Positions 16,219 to 25,113 of a DNA stretch of 64,000 nucleotides are shown here, piece after piece. The notes below the pieces were generated by a model. The model saw only the letters and a program-made list of their open reading frames with translations, ran no database searches and had not been told where the DNA came from. The first letter of the stretch is position 1; every line of letters begins with the position of its first letter. Source of the DNA: Paludibacter jiangxiensis (GTDB taxonomy: Bacteria > Bacteroidota > Bacteroidia > Bacteroidales > Paludibacteraceae). Made by a program: the position numbers and the translations under genes. The stretch is taken from contig CAMBSB010000001.1 of the NCBI GenBank assembly GCA_945870155.1, forward strand, positions 1 to 64,000, in the 5' to 3' direction.

Positions 16219-17191
16219 GGTATAGGCGCTTAGACCGCCCGAGTTAATATATTGATTATAAACGTATAGGTTCTTTTAAAACCATCTTTCTTATGAGTAA
16301 ATCGAAGATTGTCTCCATATTTGAGCGCCTGTTGTACCTAAAGTGGTACTCATCAAGGTATCCTTGAAGTCTCTCTTTGCTGCAATGGTGATGAATTCCT
16401 CTAAGCCAACCTTTGAGATTCATAATATGAATATGTATGTCTTGAAAGCTCTTTCCATTCTCAGATTTAATTTGTTGGAGATTGGGATAATCCTTTTTCA
16501 AAGGGATATATCCTCTCCATTCGTCTGTTATGATTGTAGCTTCTTTGCCAATATAAGTTTCAAAGAAAGGTTTGAATGAATTAGCAGAAGCATTGTCGAT
16601 ACATTGAGCATAAGCGCGTCCAACTCCACCAGGAACAATTTCCAAGGCGACTATGACGAGTTTCTTATCACCTTTACTTCGACCTTGTTTGCCTTCTTCC
16701 TCTCCGCCGATATAGAATTCATCAATGTGAACTATTCCGCTGATAGGATGAAGTTTACTGCTTGCCATAGCTTGTTGGATTTTCCATTTGAACTCCCAGC
16801 AAGTCTTTTGACGTAATTCAAATTCTTGAGATAACTCCAAAGTTGACATTCCTTTCTTCTTTGTACTTATCTTAAATGCAATGTGAAAAGCCAATAGCAA
16901 TGGAAACTTACATTTATCAAACATAGTTCCGGCAGTCGGACTTTCATCATATTTGCATTTCATACATCGTCTTGAAAAAGGTCTAACACCCTTATAGAAT
17001 TTTGTATGACCACATTTTTTACATTGATATTCTTTATCCCATTTTAACTCTGATAAATAGCGATAACAATCTTCATCTGTTGAAAATGCTTTGTGAAACT
17101 TTATTGAATTCACACCTAAAAATTGATTTCGTTGATTCATGCTACAAAAGTAGCAATTATAAAAATAGTGGGCGGTCTAAGCGCCTATACC
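16219..17191 (-). mobile_element. IS1595-type insertion sequence
   Basis: A 973-base element bounded by perfect 22-base inverted repeats (ggtataggcgcttagaccgc-cc at 16219-16240 and its complement at 17170-17191), enclosing a single intact transposase gene. The eight bases outside each end, aatcaatt and aaataatt, agree at six positions, so a target duplication, if present, has decayed. It lies between the surface-protein gene and nfeD and disrupts no visible gene. Confidence 0.92.
16256..17140 (-). CDS. IS1595/ISXO2-like transposase
   Basis: The 294-residue protein has an N-terminal zinc ribbon (C40-x2-C43 and C59-x2-C62, QCKKCG and RCMKCK), followed by the ISXO2-like DDE-fold domain with D140 in HIDEFYIGG and D206 in IITDEWRGY, then the conserved C-terminal HHHCSKERLQGYLDEYHFRYNRR region. 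Length and organisation are normal for IS1595-family transposases. There is no frameshift or internal stop, and both inverted repeats are intact, so the element may still be active. Confidence 0.95.
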   Translation of the reverse strand: MNQRNQFLGVNSIKFHKAFSTDEDCYRYLSELKWDKEYQCKKCGHTKFYKGVRPFSRRCMKCKYDESPTAGTMFDKCKFPLLLAFHIAFKISTKKKGMSTLELSQEFELRQKTCWEFKWKIQQAMASSKLHPISGIVHIDEFYIGGEEEGKQGRSKGDKKLVIVALEIVPGGVGRAYAQCIDNASANSFKPFFETYIGKEATIITDEWRGYIPLKKDYPNLQQIKSENGKSFQDIHIHIMNLKGWLRGIHHHCSKERLQGYLDEYHFRYNRRSNMETIFDLLIRKMVLKEPIRL

Positions 17192-17266
17192 AAATAATTT
17201 ATTTATATAAAAAGTGTTTTTATAGGGATAAAATAATATTAGCAAACAGGAAACTCTTCATCTTTA

Positions 17267-17292
17267 TTCCCTCTTTAAGGGGTTATGGGGCC
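17267..17292 (+). repeat. CCCC-type palindromic repeat, diverged
   Basis: ttccctctttaaggggttat-ggggcc resembles the right arm at 4279-4302 with several substitutions. It sits just downstream of nfeD, where it could also act as a weak transcription end. Confidence 0.6.
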
Positions 17293-17308
17293 GGTCAGTT
17301 GTTATGAT

Positions 17309-17779
17309 TTATATTTTTTCAACCAAAATGTTTGTATTCATTACGTCCAAAACTTGAACTTCTACATCTTGATCAAGAAAATCGCCATTTGTTTTTGCCT
17401 CAACAATATGTCCATTAATTTTTACTTTTCCCATAGGTGCCAAACGTGAACTTGTAATTCCTTTATCTCCAATTTTAATTGTAACTCCTTTTAAAGGGTC
17501 ATTTTTGCCTACTATTTCAGTTTTAAGTGACATTTTTTCAAGAGCTTTCGATTTAACGAAAATCCATACCGCAATAATTAATAGTATTATTCCACTCATT
17601 AAAGTTATGTGCCCTGCTACATTGCTTATTTGTGAATAAGCATAGTAAATTGCACCTCCTAAAAATCCAAAACCAGCAATTCCTGCTAATGAAATTCCAG
17701 GTATTAAAAATAATTCTACCAATATAAATATTATTGCCAGTAATAATAAGATAACAACAATTATAATTTCCATATTCAA
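17309..17779 (-). CDS. NfeD-family membrane protein
   Basis: A 156-residue protein of the short NfeD type. It has three hydrophobic segments at residues 4-26, 30-52 and 58-76 and a C-terminal OB-fold-like domain (about 95-150, from LKGVTIKIGDKGITSSRLAPMGKV to the end) typical of NfeD. Such proteins usually pair with an SPFH/flotillin-like protein and may organise membrane domains. No SPFH gene lies beside it in this window, which is unusual. It is the last gene before the IS element and is read in the same direction as the TPR gene upstream, 38 bases away. Confidence 0.85.
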   Translation of the reverse strand: MNMEIIIVVILLLLAIIFILVELFLIPGISLAGIAGFGFLGGAIYYAYSQISNVAGHITLMSGIILLIIAVWIFVKSKALEKMSLKTEIVGKNDPLKGVTIKIGDKGITSSRLAPMGKVKINGHIVEAKTNGDFLDQDVEVQVLDVMNTNILVEKI

Positions 17780-17817
17780 TAATTTTGCTGTAAAAATACA
17801 AATTATTTTTGACTAAA

Positions 17818-19215
17818 CTACCTTTTCTGTAAATATTTATTTTCTTCGTTAATATATATTATTTCCTTCTGATTTTTAGCGATTTCTAATTTTATAAGGT
17901 ATTGCTCTTTCTCTAAAATTTTATCTGAAATTTGTTTTATCGATTCTGTATTTTCAATATTTCCATATTGATATCTTAAGTTTTGAAGTTCCTTTTGTTG
18001 AAGTTTTAAATTTGATGCGAATTCAGAATATTCAGCATACGATTTTAAAGCTTCTTTACTCTTAAACTCATTTGGTTTATTGTAAATAGTTGAATCATTG
18101 ATAATTATTTTCGATTCATTTTTCAAAAATGCTGTAATTTTGTTATCTTCATTTGTGGGAACTATTGATTTGTCCAGTGTTTTTTTATATGATTTTAAGA
18201 GTGCTGTTTGTTTGAGATTAACAAAATCATCATTACTAACATAAGTTTTTGTTTCATTAAATACAAATTTGTATATAATTACTTTTGTTGAAGGTTGATT
18301 TCTATCGGTAGCAAACCAAGCCAAATTGTTTTGCTCATCAACTATCATCATATAGTCATTAGCAAACGAGTTAAAAGGGAAACCGATGTTTTCGGGTTGT
18401 AAATAATCCTGAGTTACGGATGAGTATTTTGTTACAAAAATATCATAGCCTCCCAATGAATTAACTCCATCCGATGCGAAATACATAGTTATGCCATCGA
18501 GTAATAAAAAGGGATAATTTTCATTGGCATCAGTATTTATTTTGCTGGATATAGATATAGGTAACGACCATTCATTTAATAGTTTGATAGAACTGAATAT
18601 GTCTGTATTATTATGTATGGAATCAGAAAAAAACATTCTATCATTGCGTTGAGTTGTAAAGCTGATTTTGTCAACAACTTGCCGGTTATTCAACTTAAAT
18701 CGTTTTTGTTCAATACTACCGAGTTCCTTTCCAATTTTGTAAAATTTCAAAAAATCAATTTTGTTAACTATAATACTATCAATTATTGTAATATCCTCAA
18801 CTCGACGAATAAGCTTAGCTCCAAGTTCGGCATTTTTTAATTTCTTATTCAAACCTGTAATTTGTTTATCAAGGGAATCAAGATTTGAAATGTAAATCTT
18901 ATAGGCTTGAGAAGCAAGTTCAAAATTATAATTATTGTAGTAAATTTCAGCTAAATAAAAATTTGATTGAGAAAATTTTGGTGCAGCAATTTCAAAATGC
19001 TTTATGGCCAATTCATCATTTTTAAGTTCATAACAGCAACGTGCGTATTTGTAATTTAACAAAAAATCATTCGGTTTTTTACGCAATAAGTTTTCGTAAA
19101 TGGACTTAGCCTCTGAATATTTTTTGTTATTAAACAAACTTTCGGCTTGTGATGCAGTCTGTGCCGAAACCAAGGTGGTAAAAAAGAAAAAAACAATTAA
19201 AAATTTGCGTTTCAT
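17818..19215 (-). CDS. exported TPR/PD40-repeat protein
   Basis: The 465-residue product has a signal peptide (MKRKFLIVFFFFTTLVSAQ). Residues 20-115 contain three TPR-like helix pairs (YSEAKSIYENLLRKKPND, DELAIKHFEIA, FELASQAYKIY). A middle domain at about 165-320 has PD40/WD40-like blades such as YPFLLLDGITMYFASDGVNSLGGYDIF. The C-terminus is a charged coiled coil. This organisation recalls the N-terminal half of PorE/OmpA-like Bacteroidota periplasmic proteins but lacks the peptidoglycan-binding OmpA domain. The role is unknown, perhaps an envelope scaffold. Confidence 0.7.
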   Translation of the reverse strand: MKRKFLIVFFFFTTLVSAQTASQAESLFNNKKYSEAKSIYENLLRKKPNDFLLNYKYARCCYELKNDELAIKHFEIAAPKFSQSNFYLAEIYYNNYNFELASQAYKIYISNLDSLDKQITGLNKKLKNAELGAKLIRRVEDITIIDSIIVNKIDFLKFYKIGKELGSIEQKRFKLNNRQVVDKISFTTQRNDRMFFSDSIHNNTDIFSSIKLLNEWSLPISISSKINTDANENYPFLLLDGITMYFASDGVNSLGGYDIFVTKYSSVTQDYLQPENIGFPFNSFANDYMMIVDEQNNLAWFATDRNQPSTKVIIYKFVFNETKTYVSNDDFVNLKQTALLKSYKKTLDKSIVPTNEDNKITAFLKNESKIIINDSTIYNKPNEFKSKEALKSYAEYSEFASNLKLQQKELQNLRYQYGNIENTESIKQISDKILEKEQYLIKLEIAKNQKEIIYINEENKYLQKR

Positions 19216-19235
19216 TTTCTGTAAATATATCTAAT

Positions 19236-20012
19236 TCAAGTATTTTTTTTTCTGTTCAACATCCGTTTAATCAGGTTCTTAAAATTCTGACTAATAAACT
19301 CAATTCCCCAGTAAAATAAATTATTAGTCCATCGTTGAGGATGTGATGTGATCAAAACTTTATCGGGTAAAGTTGAGTTTTTTATTGATTTAATAATATC
19401 TGATGTGTTATGATAATTTTGTTTGAAATTTGTTTTAACTTTATCGCGTATGTTGAATTTATGTCCATCCCAACAACGACCGGTATCGGTTATATAAAAA
19501 ACTTCATCAAAATTAATGTCAAAATACGGTTCTCCAACAATTCCAAAATCCCTGTAATTGTATGTTTTCCATAAATTGCGGTTGTCGTATTTGCTTAACG
19601 GACAACCATCCATAACAATAGTCAGTACGGGTGCAATTTTTCTGAAAGTCTCCAAATTGAACTGAAACTTATTGATTGCCAAGGTTAAATTGCCATTTGT
19701 GTCAACCAAATCGCGATAATGGTAACCAATTTCATGTCCCATTGATGCAATTTTTTTTATAATATCAGGTTTAAAAACATCGTCCGAAATTTTGAAATAA
19801 AAGCTGGATTTTATACCTAATTCAAATTCAATTTGTGAAATTGCTAAAGCGTTTTTCGGTTTTTTATCAATATCGTGTCTTAAAATAATAAATTTTCCAT
19901 TGGGTTTATTCAAGCAAAACTCATTATAGGTATAAAATTTGAACCCGTTTTCTAATAAAACGGTGAGTAGCTTTTCGTATATTTTTAATGTAAAATCCAT
20001 TTTTGTAAGCAA
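19236..20012 (-). CDS. polysaccharide-deacetylase-family protein
   Basis: A 258-residue cytoplasmic protein of the NodB-homology type. It has the metal/catalytic motif H46-D47-I48-D49 (ILRHDIDKKP) and the second motif around H93 and H98 (GHEIGYHYRD). A C-terminal TSHPQRW motif may supply the late histidine. In glycan clusters of this type the enzyme would N-deacetylate a sugar or act on a nucleotide-sugar or polymer intermediate. It is the last gene of the minus-strand glycan operon. The family is clear; the substrate is not. Confidence 0.8.
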   Translation of the reverse strand: MLTKMDFTLKIYEKLLTVLLENGFKFYTYNEFCLNKPNGKFIILRHDIDKKPKNALAISQIEFELGIKSSFYFKISDDVFKPDIIKKIASMGHEIGYHYRDLVDTNGNLTLAINKFQFNLETFRKIAPVLTIVMDGCPLSKYDNRNLWKTYNYRDFGIVGEPYFDINFDEVFYITDTGRCWDGHKFNIRDKVKTNFKQNYHNTSDIIKSIKNSTLPDKVLITSHPQRWTNNLFYWGIEFISQNFKNLIKRMLNRKKNT

Positions 20013-20110
20013 TTTACAGTGTTCAGAGAATAAGTTTTATAAATTTAATCTGATTACTGTTTATGAATTGTAATCTTCCTTACTGTAAAGGCTGTTACAA
20101 TTCGGGTGTT

Positions 20111-21205
20111 TTATTTGAATTTATATTGGTAATCAGGGTTATTATTCATAATTCTTGAGCTTTCAGGGAAGTTTTCGATAAACCAAACTAAAAATGAGGT
20201 AACATCAATTTTTTCGGAAAGCATTTTTTGTCGACGTTCTTGAAATTGAATTTTTATGTTGCTTTCTGATAAAAATAATTTGGTTAATTCAATCAGTTTT
20301 TCAGGTTGATTGGTTTTTACTCCAAAAGTAAGACTATATTTTGATTCTAACTCTTCTAAAACACTTATTTTTCCGGCAAAATCGCTAAATCGGATGGATG
20401 GAACGCCAAGCATAGCGGCTTCAACCGACATGCTTTGACTATCAGAAATTAACAATGAAGCATAAGACATCAAATGATGAATGTCATTTTGATTAATTTT
20501 TAATTGATATTGCTCTAAACTCTTGTCAAGGTTTGTTTCAGAACTAATATAAACTTTATAGGATTTTTCTTCTGCAATTTCAATAATACGCTTAACTAAT
20601 TCTATATTTAATCCATTTATCCCAACATCATGATGTGCAGTAAGTTTAGCTAAGCGAATTATGCAATAATTTTCAGCTTCTATGTATTTTCTTACTGTCT
20701 GAATATCAGGGCTAAAGTGTTTGGGGTGTAAGTATGCAAGTTTCATATAACCCTCGTAAGCCACTTTCTTATGTTCCCATTTTCCTACCGAACATACTTT
20801 GGGAACCAAAATGGAAGATGTGAATGGATAAGTTAATTTTGCCAGTTTGCTAATCACCTCATAGTCATCTTCTAAGGTTGTAATTGCATGTTTGCCAAGA
20901 AGATAGGCGGCTTGAGCAACAGATGAATCTGTTCCAATTAAAATATCAATTTTATTTTTTCTTGCAATTCTCAATACTTTTAAAGTACGTTCAAAGGAAG
21001 CGTATATAATTGAAATTGAATTGTTTTTTCTTGACTTCTGCTGAATGTTAATGAAATTAAAACCATCTTGATGTACTAATTGTTCAAGAACATCTTTTGT
21101 TTTAATAAGCAAAATAACAGAATGTCCCTTCGATTTTAAAAGAGTTATTGTATTTTTAATGAAATGATATTGAGCAGGATGACCTAAATATACTAAAATA
21201 TTCAT
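20111..21205 (-). CDS. DUF354-family protein (GT-B-like)
   Basis: The 364-residue protein begins MNILVYLGHPAQYHFIKN, typical of DUF354 proteins, which resemble UDP-GlcNAc 2-epimerases and GT-B glycosyltransferases. Other family blocks are LIGTDSSVAQAAYLLGK and the nucleotide-binding-side SLLISDSQSMSVEAAMLGVPSIR. Its neighbours point to capsule, O-antigen or flagellin-like sugar assembly. It could be an epimerase or a transferase; motifs do not decide. Confidence 0.75.
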   Translation of the reverse strand: MNILVYLGHPAQYHFIKNTITLLKSKGHSVILLIKTKDVLEQLVHQDGFNFINIQQKSRKNNSISIIYASFERTLKVLRIARKNKIDILIGTDSSVAQAAYLLGKHAITTLEDDYEVISKLAKLTYPFTSSILVPKVCSVGKWEHKKVAYEGYMKLAYLHPKHFSPDIQTVRKYIEAENYCIIRLAKLTAHHDVGINGLNIELVKRIIEIAEEKSYKVYISSETNLDKSLEQYQLKINQNDIHHLMSYASLLISDSQSMSVEAAMLGVPSIRFSDFAGKISVLEELESKYSLTFGVKTNQPEKLIELTKLFLSESNIKIQFQERRQKMLSEKIDVTSFLVWFIENFPESSRIMNNNPDYQYKFK

Positions 21206-21263
21206 GTTAATGAGAAATTTCTGTTATGTATAATTGAAACCCAAAGTTAGGTTTAAATTTTGT

Positions 21264-22274
21264 CTATTGTTTGAATAATTTAAGAGATATAATGAATTTT
21301 GAAAAATTATATATCAATGATTTGTTAATACATAAAAATCTACCATGTTCAACTAAATCACCACCAAATTTCGATTTAAAATCTCTTACTCCATAGGCTT
21401 GATCAGGCTTGCCGGCACCCATAAAGTCGAAGTTTTCAAACCCATTTTCGGATGCGTATTTTATAGCAGTAAAGGTAGCGTATACCGAAGGATAAATATT
21501 TTTTTTTCTTGTTTCAACTGTATCAATCCCACATACAAACCATTCATAAATTGTTTTATTATCTAACATTACACAAAAAATACCTCCAAGTACTGTATCT
21601 TCATTTTTTACTATGAAGAATTTTGCAAAATCTTGATTGGCAAGGATTTGAAAAAAACTAATTGGAAATAAAGGTGTTTTTATTTTTCTTTTATACAAAT
21701 TTTTTAAGATAGCATAAAATGCAGTAATATCTTCTATATCTTGTGATTGTTTACAAATTACACCTGCCTTTTCGGTAAGTTTTATTTGTCTACGTTTTGA
21801 AGAGCTTAAATTATTTACTACTACATCAAAATTGCTTGTATTTAAGTGAAAATTTAAATGTAATTGATATTTAAAACCGGATTTTTCGAACTCGTTTTGA
21901 AAGATGGAATAGTCACTGAAGTTTCTAATTTCTAAATAATTTGCTTTTGACCGAAAATAAGATTTAAAGCTTATAAGTAAGTAATTCAATGCATTGCTAG
22001 AGATATTGCTGTCGAGTAATAATCCACCTGGAATGATAATTCTTTTGCTAAAAAATTTTTTCAAAGCACCTCCTTCGGCAATTAAATATCCACAAATTAA
22101 TCCTACTAATTTATCATTTTCAGATACACCAAATAAAACCGGTTTTAAAAATGTGAGTTTACAATAAAAATCATAACATTCTTTTGTTTGAAAAAAACTC
22201 ACAAATGTTGAGTTTTTAATCAAATTTTGCCATTGTTGACTTTCAATTTCAGCGTATTTTAAGATTTTAATCAT
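21264..22274 (-). CDS. FemAB/GNAT-like acyltransferase
   Basis: A 336-residue protein of the GNAT/BioF2-like (PF13480) type. It has the N-terminal SFFQTKECYDFY block, a central LSSSKRRQIKLTEKAG basic motif, and the C-terminal NGFENFDFMGAGKPDQAYGVRDFKSKFGG signature characteristic of FemAB-like transferases in exopolysaccharide clusters. It would transfer an acyl or aminoacyl group to a sugar. It lies between the DUF354 gene and the wbpG homologue, all read on the minus strand. Confidence 0.75.
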   Translation of the reverse strand: MIKILKYAEIESQQWQNLIKNSTFVSFFQTKECYDFYCKLTFLKPVLFGVSENDKLVGLICGYLIAEGGALKKFFSKRIIIPGGLLLDSNISSNALNYLLISFKSYFRSKANYLEIRNFSDYSIFQNEFEKSGFKYQLHLNFHLNTSNFDVVVNNLSSSKRRQIKLTEKAGVICKQSQDIEDITAFYAILKNLYKRKIKTPLFPISFFQILANQDFAKFFIVKNEDTVLGGIFCVMLDNKTIYEWFVCGIDTVETRKKNIYPSVYATFTAIKYASENGFENFDFMGAGKPDQAYGVRDFKSKFGGDLVEHGRFLCINKSLIYNFSKFIISLKLFKQ

Positions 22275-22336
22275 TAGTAAATTAGCGTATTAAATCATTT
22301 GGAATTAATAATCAGCTATACGATTTTCAATCTAAG

Positions 22337-23485
22337 TTATTGACCAATTATATCTTTGCGGTACATGGACTGTGGGCGATGTAAAAATAATTTAGGGATG
22401 AACCATCTTGAAAGTTTATCAAATTTTTGTAATAAATGATCATAAGATGGATAATCTCTAAATGTTTTATTAGGTCTTGTTATTAAATCATCAAATTCAG
22501 ATTTAGAAAGATCTAGTTTTTTACATATATAAGCAATTAAATCATCTATCTCATCTACATTATATGGCATTTTTGATAATTCAATTAGAGCTTCTTCGCG
22601 CGTTCTTTTTTTATTTAAAACTTTGGCCGAATAAGTTATAATTCTTTTGTCGATGCCAAATTTTACATATAGCCAATATGACATTGCAAATTTTGTGAAA
22701 ATATTCTCGTGATGATGACCTCCATAATCTTCCCAATCATACTTTTCAGTCAACAATTTTTTTGCGCTTTGTTTATCATATTCTAAATAATAAAGTGGAT
22801 AAACACTTTTAATTTGCTTCACAAATGCATAGTAAAGCAAATTTGAAATGGTATAATTAGGAAAAGTTTTTAATTGTACCGAACCAAATTGTTTGTGAAT
22901 GGCTGAGAGTTGTTTGCCATCGCCATAAGTCCAATCTTTGGGTTGTGATCCTTCCGACCGGAAATCATTGCCTCTCATAAGATATTTTATATTTTCTTTT
23001 GAAGCTATTTTATATAAAATTGATTTTATAGCAAGGTCAGTAGGTAAGTCTATCCATGCTAAACCAGCCTTCATATAGCATTTTATCAAATCTTTAATTT
23101 CCTCATAATCTACAACATAAGTAATGAGATCAACATCCAGTGCTTGTGTTAGTTTTTTTATGTTTTGAACTGAGATATTGCTGTTCCAACCATTATCAAG
23201 ATTTACCGCCAATGGACGTAAACCCCATTGTTTTGCTAAATGTAAAAGGTAACAACTGTCTGTACCTCCACTGATTCCTATCACACAATCGTATCTTTTA
23301 CCTTTGCCACATTTTTTTATTTTTTCGACGGTTGACTCCCAAAAATCAATACCTTCTTTACCATAGGGATAAGCTTTGTTAAGATTTTCGAATAATACGG
23401 CATAATTCGACTTACCTGATGCATCAAATTGAATATCAGGTATTGATTCGTCATAAAGTCCAAAATTACAAACTCGTCCTTTCAT
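22337..23485 (-). CDS. WbpG/PseA-type N-acetyl sugar amidotransferase
   Basis: A 382-residue PP-loop ATPase with GISGGTDS at about residues 68-75. In the WbpG/HisH2/HisF2 system this protein converts an N-acetyl group on a sugar into an acetamidino group using ammonia generated by HisH and channelled by HisF; the two partners follow directly upstream. The usual N-terminal zinc motif (CxxC then CNxC) is nearly lost: only C6 remains, and the second pair reads KSNYA. The rest looks complete. The expected product is an amidinated sugar for O-antigen, capsule or glycoprotein. Confidence 0.85.
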   Translation of the reverse strand: MKGRVCNFGLYDESIPDIQFDASGKSNYAVLFENLNKAYPYGKEGIDFWESTVEKIKKCGKGKRYDCVIGISGGTDSCYLLHLAKQWGLRPLAVNLDNGWNSNISVQNIKKLTQALDVDLITYVVDYEEIKDLIKCYMKAGLAWIDLPTDLAIKSILYKIASKENIKYLMRGNDFRSEGSQPKDWTYGDGKQLSAIHKQFGSVQLKTFPNYTISNLLYYAFVKQIKSVYPLYYLEYDKQSAKKLLTEKYDWEDYGGHHHENIFTKFAMSYWLYVKFGIDKRIITYSAKVLNKKRTREEALIELSKMPYNVDEIDDLIAYICKKLDLSKSEFDDLITRPNKTFRDYPSYDHLLQKFDKLSRWFIPKLFLHRPQSMYRKDIIGQ

Positions 23486-23569
23486 TTTTTTGATTTTTTT
23501 AGTGCAAATATTGATAACGGTTAAATGTGTTTAATTACTTAAAATAAATGTCAGATAATTTTGTAATTA

Positions 23570-24355
23570 TTATCTTATTCCTGTTTCTAAATTTTTATAA
23601 AGGTCTAAAATTTCTTCAGTTGACGGATAATTTACAAGAACACCATTTCTTGCACCGTGATATACAAACATACTCCCCGCAGCCAATCCATTTATTGGAA
23701 TTTTGCTGTTTAAAATCTCTTTTAGCGAATTGATGTCAGCAGCTCCTCCTAATGCGATAACCGGAACTTTTACATTCTTTGCAATCATTTGCAATAATTT
23801 TAAATCATATCCAATCATGCGTCCATCTCTATCAACCGATTGAACAATTATTTCACCAATTCCAGCCTCTTCTATGCGTTTAGCCCAGTCTACTATATCG
23901 CCTTTTATTTTTTTTCGACCGCCTTTTTTTACAATATGATATTTACCAAACCAATTTTTCTTTATGTCCATACAGCAAACCAAACTGGAAGATCCAAATT
24001 GTGATGCGGCTTCTTTTACAAAATTTAAATCTTCAAAAACGATAGAGTTTAAAATAACTTTCTCAGTTCCCAGCGCTATTCTTTCAGCTATTTGTGCGCA
24101 GGTACGAATTCCTCCACCCACCGAAAATGGCATAAATGCTTCTTCGCCAATCTTTTTTACTAAGTTTATATCAATAACGCTATTTTTTTTTGTAGCGTCA
24201 ATGTCTAATAACACTATTTCGTTTGCTTGCATAGAATTTAATATATGCAATGCATTGATTGGATCTCCTATATATTTTCGCTTACCAAAGGATATGGTCT
24301 TAACTAAAGCTCCATTTTGGAGTAATAAAACCGGTATTATTCTTGGGCGATACAT
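23570..24355 (-). CDS. HisF paralogue for sugar amidination (HisF2-like)
   Basis: The 261-residue (beta/alpha)8 protein starts RPRIIPVLLLQNGALVKT, the signature of HisF paralogues in glycan clusters. The catalytic Asp of histidine-pathway HisF at position 11 (CLDV) is Leu here, whereas the second Asp (CCMDIKK) is kept. It therefore probably does not make imidazole-glycerol phosphate and instead passes ammonia to the WbpG homologue. Phosphate-binding loops (SVGGGIRT, ALGGAADI) are present. It sits between the WbpG and HisH genes. Confidence 0.9.
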   Translation of the reverse strand: MYRPRIIPVLLLQNGALVKTISFGKRKYIGDPINALHILNSMQANEIVLLDIDATKKNSVIDINLVKKIGEEAFMPFSVGGGIRTCAQIAERIALGTEKVILNSIVFEDLNFVKEAASQFGSSSLVCCMDIKKNWFGKYHIVKKGGRKKIKGDIVDWAKRIEEAGIGEIIVQSVDRDGRMIGYDLKLLQMIAKNVKVPVIALGGAADINSLKEILNSKIPINGLAAGSMFVYHGARNGVLVNYPSTEEILDLYKNLETGIR

Positions 24356-24414
24356 TCTTAAATAATTTTAATATACGTAATTTTGACAGGGTGTTGTTTT
24401 TTTGAAATCTAAAA

Positions 24415-25038
24415 TTAGTAATTTAGAAAATTTCTAAATATTTTTTCGCCTGCCATATAACTTTTTTCAGGGTGAAATTGTACACCCATAATGTGTTCTT
24501 TTTCAATTGTTGAAGCAAAAGGATAAGCATAATTTGTTAATGCAGCGATATTTTTCTTTACATTGCAATTTACATGATATGCATGTACAAAGTAAAAATA
24601 ATCGTCTTCAGTTAAGCCACGCATTAATACTTCTTCTTTTTGAACATCTAAATTGTTAAATCCCACATGCGGAACTTTATAAAGATAAGGTTCAGATACT
24701 TCAAATCGATTTGTTTGAGCATCAAACCAGCCAAAACCATCAACATTACCTTCTGTACTATGTTTAGTCATCAATTGCATACCTAAACAGATACCTAATA
24801 TAGGTTTTTTCTTAATTAAAACAAGTTCATTTAACTCGTCAGCTAAATGTAATTTTTTGAGCATTTCCATCCCGAACGAAAATTGTCCTACGCCCGGTAA
24901 CACAAGTTTATCAGCCAATTTTAATTCATTTATATCGCTTGATATAGTTGTTTTGGTATTTAGTTTATCTAAACTACGTTTGATTGAATGTAAATTTCCA
25001 CAGCCAAAATCAATGATAGTAATATTTTGGTTTTGCAT
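24415..25038 (-). CDS. HisH-type glutamine amidotransferase for sugar amidination (HisH2-like)
   Basis: A 207-residue class-I glutamine amidotransferase with the catalytic triad visible: C84 in GICLGMQLM and H189/E191 in FHPEKS. The length is that of HisH. With the adjacent HisF paralogue it would release ammonia from glutamine for the WbpG-type enzyme. Location inside a surface-glycan operon, rather than a his operon, supports the specialised role. Confidence 0.9.
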   Translation of the reverse strand: MQNQNITIIDFGCGNLHSIKRSLDKLNTKTTISSDINELKLADKLVLPGVGQFSFGMEMLKKLHLADELNELVLIKKKPILGICLGMQLMTKHSTEGNVDGFGWFDAQTNRFEVSEPYLYKVPHVGFNNLDVQKEEVLMRGLTEDDYFYFVHAYHVNCNVKKNIAALTNYAYPFASTIEKEHIMGVQFHPEKSYMAGEKIFRNFLNY

Positions 25039-25113
25039 GTTAAAAATGTGTTTTAATATTCAAGCAAAATTCTAAATTCTTATTTTTATTGCTTAATAGT
25101 TGTTGATTAACAA

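Noticed and set aside
23570-25038. HisF and HisH as part of histidine biosynthesis
   Set aside because: They flank a WbpG-type amidotransferase in a surface-glycan operon, HisF lacks the first catalytic Asp, and no other his genes are near.
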